A stretch of 64,000 nucleotides of DNA from Brienomyrus brachyistius (GCF_023856365.1 NC_064536.1:39625276-39689275), one strand, 5' to 3'; counted from the first letter of the stretch, positions 22,600-34,640 are shown. Numbers and translations: made by a program. The notes: generated by a model from the letters alone, not told the origin.

Positions 22600-23950
22600 T
22601 CTGTGATACTCTCAAAGCCAAACTAGACACTGTGTATTTTCAACGTACTCCAGACATTTGCTAAATGCTATTCACCAAGAATGCCTATGGAAAGGGATGG
22701 AGCCTTCATTAGCTGCTCGTGGCATCGAGGCTACTCCGATAGAAGCGGCCAAATTGCTAAAACTGTTTCACAACCTATACAGTAACGCTGGCGAAATCAG
22801 GACGCTGCTTCGGTACGTTATAACATCGCCATGGTAATGAACCCAGCAAACGGTTAATCTTACTTCAACAACATGGGACATTTAAAAAGTAAACGTATAG
22901 GGGCTCTTTTCAGAATAACATCTTCAGATGAAACGCATTACGACAGACCGGATGAGTAAAACCAATCATATCAACCATAAGTCTTATTGTTTTTAAGTAT
23001 AATACAATTATTTTCTCTTACAATTTAAATATAAACAATCACATTACGAAAAATGGCCACAGCATCTACAGTTTAAGCTACTAATTTTAAATATATTTCA
23101 ATTATATTTTGCGGCAATATTTGCATGAACTATATCACGACATAAAATGAAACATACAATTAACTATGCTAACAAAACATAATCTGAAGAAATAGCAAGA
23201 AACATACGAAGAGATGCTTCTCACCTCTGTACCAACGCTCTGTCAGAAAGTTTATGTTCAACCTGCACTGATTAAGTTTCTATGGAAACCAGCGAAATTT
23301 TTCATTGGTCGAATGGATGAAGATGTACTAACGGCATTTTCAACGAATGAAAACGAGAATAAATTGTTAGGGCGGGACGAATTTGAAGGTGAACCAATCA
23401 AAAGTAGTATGTTTAGCTCGTGCTTGTTCTGGCTGGGCGTGATTGGATTTGTTGATCTAACCGCCTTCAAGCCCGTAAACCATGTATCTACTTGTCAATG
23501 GGAAACCACGCCGTTCTGTCTATAAATTCTGACTGTAATTTATTTATGACATTATGTCTTTGCTACGCAGTATTACGGTAATGCGTAATACCGCGATGTT
23601 TGGGGTGTACCGCTGTTGTTTTTTCCATAGCTGGTGAACGCAATTAGCATTTCAGCCACGATGGTTGGTCCGCTTTTGAGAAAGAACACTATAGTTCTTG
23701 TTATTCACATTCTGTGTCCTGGTGTTTTTAATTTCTCATAATGTGAACAAAGATATGTCATATACAAGTTTTTTGAGAGACTAAATTTTGGTTTGATTTA
23801 TAATTCATTTAATGGTAAATAAAGTTCTTATATAGCCATTTTAGAATTAGTGCAGTCTTTCGTTTAGAATTAGCGCAATATTCTTAAAAACTGCATGTTC
23901 AAACCCAACGCCATGCCATAATAACTGCTTTACAGATATTTCATTCAGGA
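22600..23950. other. No recognisable feature
   Basis: AT-rich sequence. A 103-codon + strand frame at 23214-23525 has no family resemblance that I can see. Confidence 0.4.
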
Positions 23951-23989
23951 ATCTATGGAGGGTATACTGTAGGTAGGCTTGTTTGTGTG

Positions 23990-24551
23990 TGTGTGCGCGC
24001 GTTTGGGTGGGTGGTTATGTACATAGTGCTATAAAAACATGTTATTTTGACTTTGTAGGGACATGTTTTTGGTCCCGAAAGTAAGAAGATACTGAATTTT
24101 ATTAAATTCTGTTAATGCAGTCAAATGAATAATAAGTCTTGCATTTTGTTTGGTTGCTTACTGTTACTGCTTGGTAACTACTGCAATGTTTAAGGTTGCC
24201 ATAGTTAGGATTGGGGTTACGCCCATACAAATGAATGGAGAATCCCCACAAAGATTCAAATACCTAATCTCTGTATGTGTGTGTGGAGTAGGTGTATATT
24301 ACATTGTGGGGACCAAATCTCCCCCACAATGTGAGAAAAACCTGTTATTTTGATGTTTTGGGGGGCATTTTCAGGTACTCACAAAGATCTGTAAATACAG
24401 TCAAAAAACTAAAAATGCCAAAAGTCTTGTATTTGGTTTGGTTACATATGGTTAAGGTTAGGGGTTGGTAGGGGTTAAAGTTGTCATGTTGGGATTACAG
24501 TTTTCCCCATAGAAATGAATGGAGAGTCCCCACGAAGATATAATTACACAG

Positions 24552-24552
<1 letters not shown>
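23990..24552. repeat. Two diverged copies of a dispersed repeat
   Basis: Two successive segments (about 24035-24290 and 24335-24552) share the same order of motifs: CTGTTATTTTGA or a close variant, then AAGTCTTG with TTTGGTTTGGTT, then ATGAATGGAGA with TCCCCAC and AAGAT. They look like an old tandem duplication of a repeat, ending at the (TG)n tract. Confidence 0.5.
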
Positions 24553-24612
<60 letters not shown>

Positions 24613-24619
24613 GTGTGTG
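24553..24619. repeat. (TG)n microsatellite
   Basis: About 29 uninterrupted TG dinucleotides, then one interrupted TTGTGTGTG. Confidence 0.97.
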
Positions 24620-25015
24620 GTATCAGATCAGTCCCTGAGAGTTCAGTAGTCTGACGCCATGTTTCTGAGTCTGGTTGTGGAGGCCTGAATGCTTTTCCAG
24701 ATGCCAGAGTGAAAAGATTATGTGAGGGGTGGGTGCGGTCATCCACAATGTTGGTGGCTTTGCGGATGGAGCGTGTGATGTGAATGTCCATGATGGAGGG
24801 GAGAGAGACTCTAATAATCTTCTCAGCTATCCTCACTATCCGCTGGTCTTATGATCTGAGGCGAGGCAGTTCCCAAATCAGACCGTGATGCAGCTGCTCA
24901 GGATGCTCTCAGTAGTTCCCCAGTAAAATGTTGTGAGGATGGGAGATGGACTTTTCTCAGCTTCAGCTGAAAGTAGAGGTGCTGCTGTGCTTTCTTGACT
25001 ATGGAGCCTGTGTTG
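24620..25015 (-). mobile_element. LINE reverse transcriptase C-terminal fragment
   Basis: Read on the minus strand, two adjacent stretches give SIVKKAQQHLYFQLKLRK and, in another frame, IRKATNIVDDRTHPSHNLF. Both are typical of the C-terminal part of fish LINE reverse transcriptases after the palm domain. The fragment is frameshifted and ends in the (TG)n tract. I cannot assign the clade firmly (Rex1-like is likely). Confidence 0.7.
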
Positions 25016-25019
25016 AGAC

Positions 25020-25994
25020 AAACTTGTGTGTTGTTTTTGTTTGTCACATAGTGTAAAAATTGCCTAAGGAATCAAAAATGTGGTTCCATGGGGTTCCAGA
25101 CAGTGACCTTTTTTGGAGACAGTGAGACTAAATTTTATACCTAGGTGCACCAGTTACGACATTGGTCAGGTAGGCTGTGGTCTGTTAGTTGGTGACAAGT
25201 GGCTGGTGATCCATGCAACCCAAGCAGAAGTGAGCAGAACTTGTATCAGCCAAGTAGATAGGAGAAAGCGGATTTTTCATTGGACTTCAGGACTCCTGAG
25301 TAACAGATAAAGACAGAGAAACAGCAAAGTTATGGAGAATCAGGAAGTAAGTGCCAGTCTGCGCAGATCTGAGGTCAGTGAGACACACATAAGGCTCCTC
25401 TGATGCTCCTCTTCATCCGCTGATGGGCCTCCAGGTGAGAATCACAAATCAAACATAATAACAACTGACACAAAGGCCTGAGGTCAGACCCTCTGTATGC
25501 AGCACACAGTGTATCTGCAGTCTCACCCTCACATCGTGTATGATGACATTTCTGCTTTTTAGATTAAGTGCCTGTCTGAGAATAACTTCTGCATCATGCT
25601 AATTATTTAGCTGTTTCGTGCTCATGGGCAAAAGAAAAATGAGGATTAAGTTAAATATATCAGAAATAAATTTCTAATGTGGCTCAAGGCCACAGTAAAG
25701 TGGACCATCACATTTTTCCTTCTTTTTTTCCCTCCTAATCTGTCCATCCTCTTCAGCCAGCTCACCGACTGCAATACTTCACGGGTTAAAAATTAAATAA
25801 ATAAATAAAATTTAAAAAATGAAATCGATCAACATGAGAGGCCTATACAGAGTTTATAGAGCCCCTCATGGTAAAGCAAACATGTTTGGCACAGCAGTGC
25901 ATTCAGACCATGATTCTGCTAAAGCTGCCGGACAGGACAAAGGGAAAAAAAAAGAAGAAGGTGGGGGTCAGTGCAGCAGTGGATAGTTCAGGTC
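25020..25994. other. No recognisable feature
   Basis: No gene, RNA or repeat identified here beyond short A/T-rich tracts (for example near 25795-25825). Confidence 0.4.
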
Positions 25995-26110
25995 TATCCA
26001 TCCATCCATTTTCCAAACCGCTTATCCTACTGGGTCGCGGGTGGTCCGGAGCCTATCCCGGAAGCAATGGGCACGGGAACAACCCTGGATGGGGGGCCAG
26101 CCCATCGCAG
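25995..26110 (-). mobile_element. tRNA-derived SINE, truncated
   Basis: Carries the tail half of the same SINE family as 61709-62010 (CCATCCATTTTCCAAACCGC, then TATCCCGGAAGCAATGG). It lacks the tRNA-like head. Confidence 0.75.
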
Positions 26111-26245
26111 CCAAACCATTTAAGTTCGTGAAATTCGTTTTTAATAATTACCAATTTCAGAAAAATATTAAATGTTTTGTAAAGTATCAATTTATTAATC
26201 ATGTATTTAAACAAATAATAACCAGTATAAAAGACACATACAAAA

Positions 26246-26760
26246 CTGTACAAAAGTCTTGGGCTGTCGAAGAAAATGATGTTCAAATGATCTTTATCTT
26301 GGTCTAGAATTATAATATTTTGTCCGTCAAAGTGTGGCAGCCCAGTCATTTCAAAATCTCTTCTAAAGTTAGTAAAACATTTGCACCAACCATCCAATAG
26401 ACCCATATATTTTTGACTTGACCATTAACACAACTCCTATGGCTAATCAATGCATCATTAACATTTGTTTAATTAAATTAATTAATTAAGTAAGCTGGTG
26501 GCGGATTTTAACAAATACATGGAATGGCTGGGGTGCCCCTGAGGAGAGGTTTAGGATCCAAAGCGTGGTTCATCTAGCGATCCAACAAGGCATCAGTAAC
26601 TTTATGGAGAAAAGAAGAAATTCTTGTTAGTTTTTATTGTGTCACTTTTAATTTGCATATATTTTTATGATAATTGTGTTTTTGTTCTGAGCAAATATAC
26701 ACAACCCAATTAAATAGCATTAAACATTTTCTTTGATGGCCCAAGACTTTTGCATAGTAC
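26246..26760. mobile_element. Short inverted-repeat element (MITE-like)
   Basis: Imperfect terminal inverted repeats of about 33 bp: 26246-26279 and the reverse complement of 26725-26760 share CAAAAGTCTTGGGC and AAGAAAATG. The 515-bp element has no transposase frame, so it would be non-autonomous. The terminal motif resembles ends of fish Tc1/mariner-type elements, but I could not confirm a TA target duplication. Confidence 0.6.
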
Positions 26761-27006
26761 CATATTTTTTCAGAATCAAGAGACAATTTAATAAAAACCA
26801 GTCTTACCTTCACAAGATAACGATTATTAAACATTAACCAGCAGGTGGAAGCAAAGCACTTGTGAATAAGTGGCCAATACGTGGTTGTACAGGTTGCCAG
26901 CAGATAATCATCCCCTCTGTGTTTAACTGACTCTCATGCTATGACTGTACAGACTGAGCAGGGCCGAGTGAGAGAGGCCTCACTGCAGTTAGCATAACAG
27001 TTTGTT

Positions 27007-27208
27007 TTACAGCTCGTCTGACTCATTCTGCTCCACGAAGGTCATCTCCTCTGCCAGCTTCCTCTGATCCAGGGAGACCCTCTGCTTCTCTCTGACTGGT
27101 TCCCGCTTTCTACAGGAGGTCCAGTGCAGCTGAATGGTGATGATGGTGCAAATCAGGTAAAACACACCAGTCCTAGCTTTCAGTACAGCATCCAGAACCT
27201 GCTCCCAC
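27007..27208 (-). CDS. Candidate terminal exon of an Ig-type receptor gene
   Basis: A minus-strand frame follows an acceptor-like CTCACAG at 27215-27209 and ends in a TAA at 27007-27009. It encodes about 66 residues: a moderately hydrophobic run (TGVFYLICTIITIQLHW), then a basic stop-transfer-like CRKREPVREK, then an acidic tail. This layout suits a membrane span plus short cytoplasmic tail. No ITAM or ITIM tyrosine motif is present. A donor-like CTGAG/GTAAGC on the same strand near 27722 could mark another small exon. Linking it to the V-type exon at 28.9-29.2 kb is inference from strand and distance. Confidence 0.3.
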
Positions 27209-28000
27209 CTGTGAGACATATAATACACCAGTGTGTCTGTCAGTCACACGTATCACATTTAAACCTGAAGAACAAAACAGTGAATCTATTCTGACTGAAG
27301 TAAAACCACCTTGATAATCGACAGCAGCACTGATCAGCTCAGTCCTACATACAGAGCCAGCTGGACCAAAGAGCTGAATAAGAGGGTGGATGTGAACAGT
27401 AAAGTCTTACATGCTTTATAGAAACACGGTACAGCCACATCTGTACTATTACACAGGACACATGGGAGGAACAGGAGACATTAACAAAGAGCATGAAAAT
27501 AGCTAGAGATTATCACACAACATGTTACACTATTTTGTAAAAACAGGCCTGCACTCATTCCCCAGCAGCACAGGGCACAAGGCAAGGGCTCACCCTGGAT
27601 GGGATGGGATCGCAAGTTTATAGAAAATAAATATAAGAAAATAAAATAAAAAATTACTGTGTGATCAGGTAAATGCTGCTAGCTGGACCCCCACACTACT
27701 GTAAATGCTGCTGAATGCTTACCTCAGTTTTTCATTATCCCCTCCTTCTTCATCATGTGCAGAGAAAATGAGAGCAGTGGAAACAGGAGAAAGGATAGTT
27801 AATAAAGAGCAGTGTTGTGTTAGTCAACAAAGACTAAGAAAAGGTCACCCTTGAAACTGAAATATAAATTATGAAAGATATTCTACAGAGAAAATGATTA
27901 GATGGACAACAATGAATTAGTGTTCACATCCCAGGGCACTGATAGTGAACAGGTGAGATAAATGATTTTATTAACATATTTTAATGTATCTATTGTATCA

Positions 28001-28325
28001 GGGTGGCATGGTGGTGCAGTGGTTTGCACTGTCGCCTCACTCTGGCACGTGTACTCAAGTCTTCGCTGGAGTTCCGTGTGTATGGAGTTTGCATGCTCCC
28101 ACTGTGTCATTGTGGGGTTTCCTCCAGGGACTCTGATTTCCCCCCACAGTCCAAAAACATGTTGAGGCTAATTGGAGTTGTCAAATTGCCGGTAGGTGTG
28201 CTTGTGCGAGGGAATGGAGTGTGAGCGTGTCCTGCAATGGGTTGGCACCCTGTCATGGGACGTTCCCTGCCTTGCGCCCATAGGGACCCTGAGTTAGACA
28301 AGCAGTTTCAGACAATGGATGGATG
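28001..28325 (+). mobile_element. tRNA-derived SINE, near full length
   Basis: Starts with a tRNA-like head holding an A-box match (TGGTGCAGTGG) and a decayed B box (ACTCAAGTC), continues with a conserved body (CCACAGTCCAAAAACATG), and ends in ATGGATGGATG. Same family as the copy at 61709-62010, in the opposite orientation. Confidence 0.82.
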
Positions 28326-28599
28326 CAGCACTGGAACAGATATTACAGAGTACAACTGTAACACTGGCCTACGCTGCAATGAAAAACCACCTACAGACAT
28401 GTTAGTCAGTCTGCACACCATTAGTAACAATTCATCCTCACAAAGATGAAAAAATGCCTGAATTATGTTGCAAGCTACATGGGTTTGTCTGGATTTGTAT
28501 ACATAACAAGTGACTGGCTGTATGTCTGTGGAAAATGCTGTGATTTTTGTCATATTACAGACTGATCATAAACTAGAAGACACACATTCAATATTAAAG

Positions 28600-28735
28600 A
28601 CACCAATTAGCCTGACTGTGCGTTTTTGGATTGTTGGAGGAAACTCCACACAGACAGAGCAGAAGCCAGATTCAAACCCCTAAACATGGAGGCGTGAAGG
28701 AACAGCGCCGCCTACTGGACCACCGTGCCACTATC
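28600..28735 (-). mobile_element. tRNA-derived SINE fragment, second type
   Basis: On the minus strand the head has an A-box match (TGGTCCAGTAG) and a B-box-like GGTTTGAATCT, followed by TGTGTGGAGTTTCCTCC and a decayed body. It is related to, but more diverged than, the 28001 copy. Confidence 0.62.
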
Positions 28736-28905
28736 ATTGAAACAATAATCCCAATAAATAACTCTGTTTCACAACAGCTAATAAATAGGGGATTATCCCC
28801 ACAAAGAAGCACAAACCCCTTCATGAGTGAAACTGCTGGGTTGATTAGTATGTATCTATTTATATTCAAGCATAAATAATTCACAGGCAGATTTAAATCA
28901 ATTAC

Positions 28906-29175
28906 TTATGTTTAACAGTAATATGAACTGGAATCTGCAGGATTCCAGCAGCACACCAATACCAGCCAGTGTCCTTCCTCTCCAGCCCACTCATTGTCAC
29001 AATGAAGGTTTTATTTTCTGTGTCATTCCTGATCAGGACAGGCCTCCCATGCAAACTCACTGATCTCTCTGATGCACAGGAGCCCCCAATCTTACACCAC
29101 ATCCTTTGTCTTTTGTTGTTTCCATAGTAACACTGACACTGTCTCCATCCACACCCGTCACCTCCTGTTTGTCCA
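28906..29175 (-). CDS. Immunoglobulin V-type domain exon (CD300/pIgR-like receptor)
   Basis: The minus-strand translation contains CYYG, RMWCKIGGSC, a TENKTFIVTMSGL run and DTGWYWCAAG, then VHITV. These match the V-set fold of CMRF35/CD300-like and polymeric-Ig-receptor-like fish proteins: the B-strand cysteine, the extra C-C' disulphide cysteines, and D-x-G-x-Y-x-C before the G strand. The exon would start after a GCTGTCAG acceptor (29176) and end at a GTAAT donor (28905). Near the B strand the frame appears broken: another frame reads EVTGVDGDSVSV just upstream, so the coding sequence may carry an indel. It may be a pseudogene exon. Ligand and signalling are unknown. Confidence 0.62.
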
Positions 29176-29229
29176 CTGACAGCCCTGGAGGACTTCAACA
29201 CACACGTAAAACACTCAAAGATTTCCACA

Positions 29230-29690
29230 GCAATGAAATGTTTATGAATATCAGCCCATTACAACATACATACTGTATGTAAATGTTTGGCCAATAAACT
29301 GACATTTTTTAACATATTGCTTATCATATTTAACCTCATGAAGTCGCCCGATTTAGCTGACACTGTTACTTCTTCCAAGTCTCGTTTATCATATTGAATT
29401 AAATTAAAATGCAGATTTTTAAAATATTAAAACATTTTTTCCATCAGTGTTTGTGTTAAGGTTCTTCCTTTTTGACTCAGTGACATGTTACATACTGTGC
29501 ATCTCATTGGCTACAGTCTGCAGTAGTTGCTCCCAAGAGCAACTTCAACTTCGATTTCGTTTTGTTTTTAGTTCATACTTGGTTCAGGCAGAAGTTCTTT
29601 TGGTAAGTAGTAGTAAATTTATCAGATTTAAAATTTTAAATAAAAATAATAATTAAGTTCCGTTTCAACCCAAGTAACTTATTTTAGTGT
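29230..29690. other. No recognisable feature
   Basis: AT-rich sequence between the V-type exon and the LINE; nothing identified. Confidence 0.4.
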
Positions 29691-29798
29691 ACTCGGCACT
29701 TTTTTGCATTTAACGTTACGCTAATTAATCTTTAAAGTTAAATTCGCTATATATATTTACTGGGCTGGGCGTAGGGGGTCATAGTGAGTTAGTTCATT

Positions 29799-30254
29799 AT
29801 GGGGCCGGCTCAGTGTTGCGTTTGCAACATGTTTGCCCTTCTGGACGTTAGTGTCCAGTCGGACTTCATTTGCGAGCGATGTAAGCTAGTGGACTCGCTC
29901 ATGGTCAAGGTTCGCGACCTTGAGGAGCAACTGGCTCTCATCCAATGCAACAGTGAGTTAGAGGAGCAAGTTAATACGCCTTTTAGGGAGAAGGTGTGTA
30001 CGCCACTAGCGGGGAGGGAGGAGAATGAAGAGCAGAGAGGTCGAGAGAGCTGGGTGACCGTAGGTCGTAGACGCAGGAAAGGGCGTACACACGTTGCAGA
30101 GGCGGCATCACCTGAGGTGACTGTGTCGAACAGGTTTCAGGTTCTTCCAGCTTTAGAGCCGGAACGGACTGGGGAGGCAGGTGGGCCCTTGGGCACTGAG
30201 GACCCCTCCCCCCAGGAAGAGGGAGGTTGTGGTAGTGGGGGATTCCATTATTAG
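29799..30254 (+). pseudogene. LINE ORF1, N-terminal part
   Basis: Starts with two CxxC pairs (QCCVCNM and ICERCK) that could bind zinc, followed by a likely coiled coil (LVDSLMVKVRDLEEQLALIQ). The frame ends early at 30254. The homologous continuation is in another frame from about 30215, which marks an indel in the C-rich run near 30205-30230. Confidence 0.75.
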
Positions 30255-30732
30255 GGGAGTAGACAGTTATGTGTGCATGCGTGATAGAGGGTCCCGTACG
30301 GTGTCTTGCCTGCCTGGTGCCCAGGTAGGAGACCTTCCAGATCGTGTGGATAAGCTTTTGGCCCCAGCTGGGGTGGATCCAGTTGTCGTGGTGCATGTTG
30401 GCACCAACGACATAGGCAAGGGTAGAAGGGCTGTTCTGCAGGATAAATTTATAGAAGTCGCCAATAAGCTTAGAAGCAGAACGTCCACGGTGGTATTCTC
30501 TGAAATACTCCCCGTGCCACGTGCAAGTCAGGCTAAGTTAGCTGAGATAAGGAAATTAAATGCGTGGCTAAAAGGATGGTGTAGGAAAGAGGGGTTTCGG
30601 TTTATGGGGCATTGGAGGACCTTCTGGAACAGGTGGGACCTGTTCAAGCCGGATGGGTTGCACCTGAACCAGAGGGGAACCAGTGTATTGGGGAGGCGTA
30701 TGTGTAGAGTAGTTGAGGAATGTTTAAACTAG
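30215..30732 (+). pseudogene. LINE ORF1, SGNH/GDSL esterase domain
   Basis: The frame contains VVVVGDSIIRG (block I serine in GDS), HVGTNDIGK (block III, GxND) and DGLHLNQRG (block V, the D-x-x-H of the catalytic dyad). This is the esterase module found in ORF1 of CR1/L2-type LINEs. All three blocks are intact, though the domain is cut off from its N-terminal part by the frameshift. Confidence 0.82.
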
Positions 30733-30837
30733 GGACTGGGGGGGGGCAGGGAGGTTAGTTAACTATGTCAGTGGAGGGAAACGGAAAGCCCCAAATAATC
30801 ATATTGTAAGTGGGCACCGTAATAGGCCTACCCTTTG

Positions 30838-33596
30838 TTGTCTGTATTTAAACGCCAGGAGTATTAGGAATAAAATTCATGATTTAGAGGCTTTTATCTC
30901 ATCAGACTCTTATGATATTATAGGAATAACTGAAACGTGGTTGAGTGAAAAGGATGGACAAGAATATAATATGGATGGTTACACGTTGTTCCGTAAGGAT
31001 CGTATAGGAAAAAAGGGAGGTGGTGTTGCAGTATATGTAAAGGAAAACTTGCAGGCAAGGGAACTTACTGATATAAATAAAATTACGGAAGCAATATGGG
31101 TAAAATTAGATGCTAAAAACTCAAATAGCCTAATTGTCGGTGTTTGTTACAGAACACCTAATATATTTGCTGAGGAAAGCAGATTGTTATACAGTGATAT
31201 TAGGACTATGAGCAATAAAAATGATGTGGTAGTTATGGGTGATTTTAATCTATCAGGAATGCAGTAGGACATTGTCACTGGCTCTTCAGAAAATGAACTG
31301 GAGATGGTGGAATTAGTACTGTTTAAAAAACAGGATTGTTTTTTTACTCAGTTTGTTAACACCCCTACCAGGGGAGATGCCATTCTTGATCTTGTTCTCT
31401 CTAATAACCAGGACAGGATTGGTAAATTAGACGTTTTAGAACCACTTGACAGTAGCGATCATAACATGGTCAAATTTGAGGTTAAGTTTAGTGTTCGAAG
31501 AGCTAAGTCCAAATCAAAAATATATAATGTTAGGAAGGCTGACTTTAAGTGTATGAGACTAAAACTAGAAACTGTGAACTGGATGGAGTTAAATAACAAA
31601 ACTGTTGAAGAGGCCTGGGAATTTTTTAAAAGCACATTATTGCAAGTGCAAGAGGACTTCATACCTGTTTCCAGCAAGAACAAATCTAGGAAATTGCAAC
31701 CTAGGTGGTTTACTAGGGAAATAAAGTATAAAGTAAGGAGGAAAAGGGCTTTGTTCCAGCAATGGAAAATAACTGATGATGACAGAATTAAGCAGGAATA
31801 TCTAAGTCTACAGGCTGAGTTAAAAAATGATATTAGACGAGCTAAAAGAAATGTCGAAAGGATGGTTGCATTGGAAGCTAAGGATGAAGTTTCTTCCAGT
31901 ATTTTAACTCTAAAAGAGCTCTAAAACCTGAAATTACTAATTTAGTAATTAGTAAGGGTAGTAAGGGTCTTATAATAGTAAACGGCATTGATATAGTAAA
32001 TGAGTTCAATGATAGTTTTGCACGGGTATTCACTGTTGAGGACCTTAGTAATTTACCAGTTATTACCTATCCAGCATCGTCTATAGCTAATATATATATA
32101 ACTGAAGCAGATGTTTTGCAAAGCCTAGCTAAGCTCAAAATAAATAAATCACAGGGCCCTGATGGCATCTTACCTATAGTGTTAAAAGAGATGAGGGATA
32201 TTATTTGCCGACCCTTAACTTTACTGTTTCAAAAATCCTTATCTGAAGGTGTGGTACCTTCTGATTGGAAGCATGCCTTCATAACGCCCATTTTCAAAAA
32301 AGGGGATAGAAGTAATTTGTCTAACTATAGGCCAATCAGTCTAACTTGTATGGAGTTATGGAGGCTATAATCAAAGAGAAAATGGTAGATTACCTGGACT
32401 CCAATAACATTTTGCGGGATAGCCAGCATGGATTTAGGAGAGGTAGATCCTGTTTAACAAATCTGTTGGAGTTTTTTGAGGAAGCTACTCAGTAAGTTGA
32501 TGATAAGAAGGCCTATGATGTCATCTACTTAGATTTCCAAAAGGCTTTTGATGTTGTCCCCCACAAAAGGCTCCTACTTAAACTCAAAGCGACAGGTATT
32601 TTAGGTACCGTAGCGACCTGGATTGATAACTGGTTAACAGATAGGAAAAAGCGAGTAGTTATAAGAGGCACAATGTCACAGTGGGCCTGCGTTCATAGTG
32701 GGGTACCGCAGGGTTCGATTTTAGGACCACTATTGTTCCTAATTTACATAAATGATATGGATACCAATATATACAGTAAACTGGTGAAATTTGCAGATGA
32801 CAGCAAGATGGGTGGTGTAGCAGATACTGAATTAGCGGCTCAGCAGCTACAGCGGGATCTTGATTTAATTAGTGACTGGGCGGATACCTGGCAGATGAAA
32901 TTTAACGTCGATAAATGTAAGGTACTCCATCTAGGGAGCAGAAATATAAAGTACAGGTATTTCATGGGTGTCATTGAAATAAAGGTAGCTAATCATGAGA
33001 AAGACCTTGGTGTGTATGTTGATGCTTCCATGTCCCACTCTCGCCAGTGTGGGGAAGCAATAAAAAAGGCCAATAGGATGTTGGGGTATATCTCCAGGTG
33101 TGTGGAGTTTAAGTCAAGGGAGGTAATGCTAAGATTATACAATTCCTTGGTGAGACCTCACCTTGAATATTGTGTGCAGGTTTGGTCACCATATCTTAAA
33201 AAGGACATTGTGGCCTTAGAAAAGGTGCAGCGGAGGGCCACAAAAATGATTCCTGGTCTTAGAGGAATGTCATACGAGGAACGGTTACTTGAGCTAAATC
33301 TGTTCAGTCTCAAGCAAAGGAGACTGAGGGGGGACATGATCCAGGTATGTAAGATTCTAGCAGGTTTGGATGCTGTTCAACCAAATAGTTACTTCAGCAT
33401 TAGTTTAAATACACGAACTCGTGGCCATAGGTGGAAATTAGCGGGAGAACATTTCAAGCTGGATTTAAGGAAGCACTTCTTGACACAGCGTGTAGTCAGA
33501 GTATGGAATAGCCTTCCTGATAATGTAGTGCAAGCTGAATCCTTGGGTTCCTTTAAATCAGAGCTAGATAAGATTTTAACGACTCTGAGCTATTAG
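30838..33596 (+). pseudogene. LINE ORF2: endonuclease and reverse transcriptase, disrupted
   Basis: The endonuclease region opens with LNARSIRNKI and TETWLSE and includes GGVAVYVKE and VMGDFNL. The RT includes NYRPISLT, YLDFQKAFD, GVPQGSILGPLLF and FADDSKM (palm catalytic Asp pair in the ADD motif), followed by the usual C-terminal RRLRGDMIQV segment. Breaks: TAG at 31265-31267, a frameshift near 31870-31890, a frameshift near 32350, and TAA near 32492. The last 307 codons (32673-33596) are open. Confidence 0.88.
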
Positions 33597-33689
33597 TTTA
33601 GTTCTCCCCAAGCAAGCTTGATGGGCCGAATGGCCTCCTCTCGTTTGTATAGTTCTTACGTTCTTATGTTCTTATTAACAGAACAGTGA

Positions 33690-33935
33690 TGATGTATAAA
33701 AGTCAAAGACCATCATTTTACTATAAGAACAAGGAAAACAAAAGTAGTGTCTGATCTTGGGAAGGGCTTCAGCAGGATGTGGGATCGGGAATCTGAGCCT
33801 GGCAGTGTGTTCTAGGGTCTGAGAGGAAAACCAGGACCTTAAATCCCTAGTAAAAGGCCTAGATGAGGTGAATGAATGGGCTTGTCACTGTGTGGGATGG
33901 CCACACCCCTTCAGTACTATGGCCTTACTTGTAAA
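33690..33935. other. No recognisable feature
   Basis: Short unassigned interval between two LINE fragments. Confidence 0.4.
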
Positions 33936-33939
33936 CATA

Positions 33940-34640
33940 TCCAGTCCTGTGATACAGGCCCTCTCCTATTGCCTCTATACATGCTTCCTTTGGGCTCTAT
34001 TTATGAATGTTATTATGTAAAATATCATTGCTATGCTGGTGATACGCTGCTCTATTTGCCATTAAAACCTGGTGACTGCTGCTCTCTGGTGGCCCTTTCT
34101 AACTGTCTGGAGGATATTAAGAACAGGACAGCAATGACTTTCGTCCAGATTAATGAAAACAAGATAGAGGTAATGAGTTTTGGTCACTGTTCATGAACTC
34201 AGAGAACAATTAGGGCCTCATTCAGAAAACTTCCAGTCACATACTAAAAATCTTGGTGTCATCTTTGATTCATCACTGAGTTTGATAAACAAATAAATGC
34301 TGTTGTGAAGGGGTGTTTCTGTCAGCTGAGTGCAATAGCCTGGCTTAAACCACACCTTTCAGCCAAAGACCTGGAGAGTTACTCCTGCTTTTATCCTGAT
34401 TGGGTTACTGCCGTTCTCTGTACCCAGGTTTACCAGAAGCATCTTTATTCTGACTACACCTTGTTCAAAACGGTGCTACCAGGCTCTCAACAAAATATAG
34501 ACACCAAATTTCCCCTGTGTTGGCTGCATTGCATTGGCTACCTGTTAAGTTTTGAGAATTTCTGAGAATACAGTTTAAAGATTTCTTATTTCTTTCTAAG
34601 GCGATACATGGCATAGGTCCCCAGTCCGTCTCCGAGCTAA
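33940..34640 (+). mobile_element. Second LINE reverse transcriptase fragment
   Basis: Translated pieces include LYMLPLGSI, YHCYAGDTLLYLPLKPGD and QINENKIEV, then LGVIFDSSLS and KPHLSAKDLE in shifted frames. This is a degraded RT palm and thumb of another fish LINE family. The catalytic YADD is YAGD here, and there are several frame breaks. Confidence 0.72.

Larger units (their letters stand above)
29760..33680 (+). mobile_element. CR1/L2-like LINE, broken
   Basis: ORF1 with an esterase domain, then ORF2 with endonuclease and reverse transcriptase, then a 3' tail of short TTCTTA/TGTTCTTA repeats ending near 33680. The 5' end is uncertain. The element carries at least two in-frame stops and three frameshifts, so this copy is inactive. 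The esterase-type ORF1 and the RT motifs place it in the CR1/L2 group, close to fish L2 elements as I know them. Confidence 0.88.

Noticed and set aside
23214..23525. A 103-codon frame as a possible gene
   Set aside because: No recognisable domain, no supporting splice or promoter context.
24495..24836. A 113-codon frame ending in a Thr-His repeat
   Set aside because: The repeat is the (TG)n tract; the rest is a LINE RT fragment already annotated.
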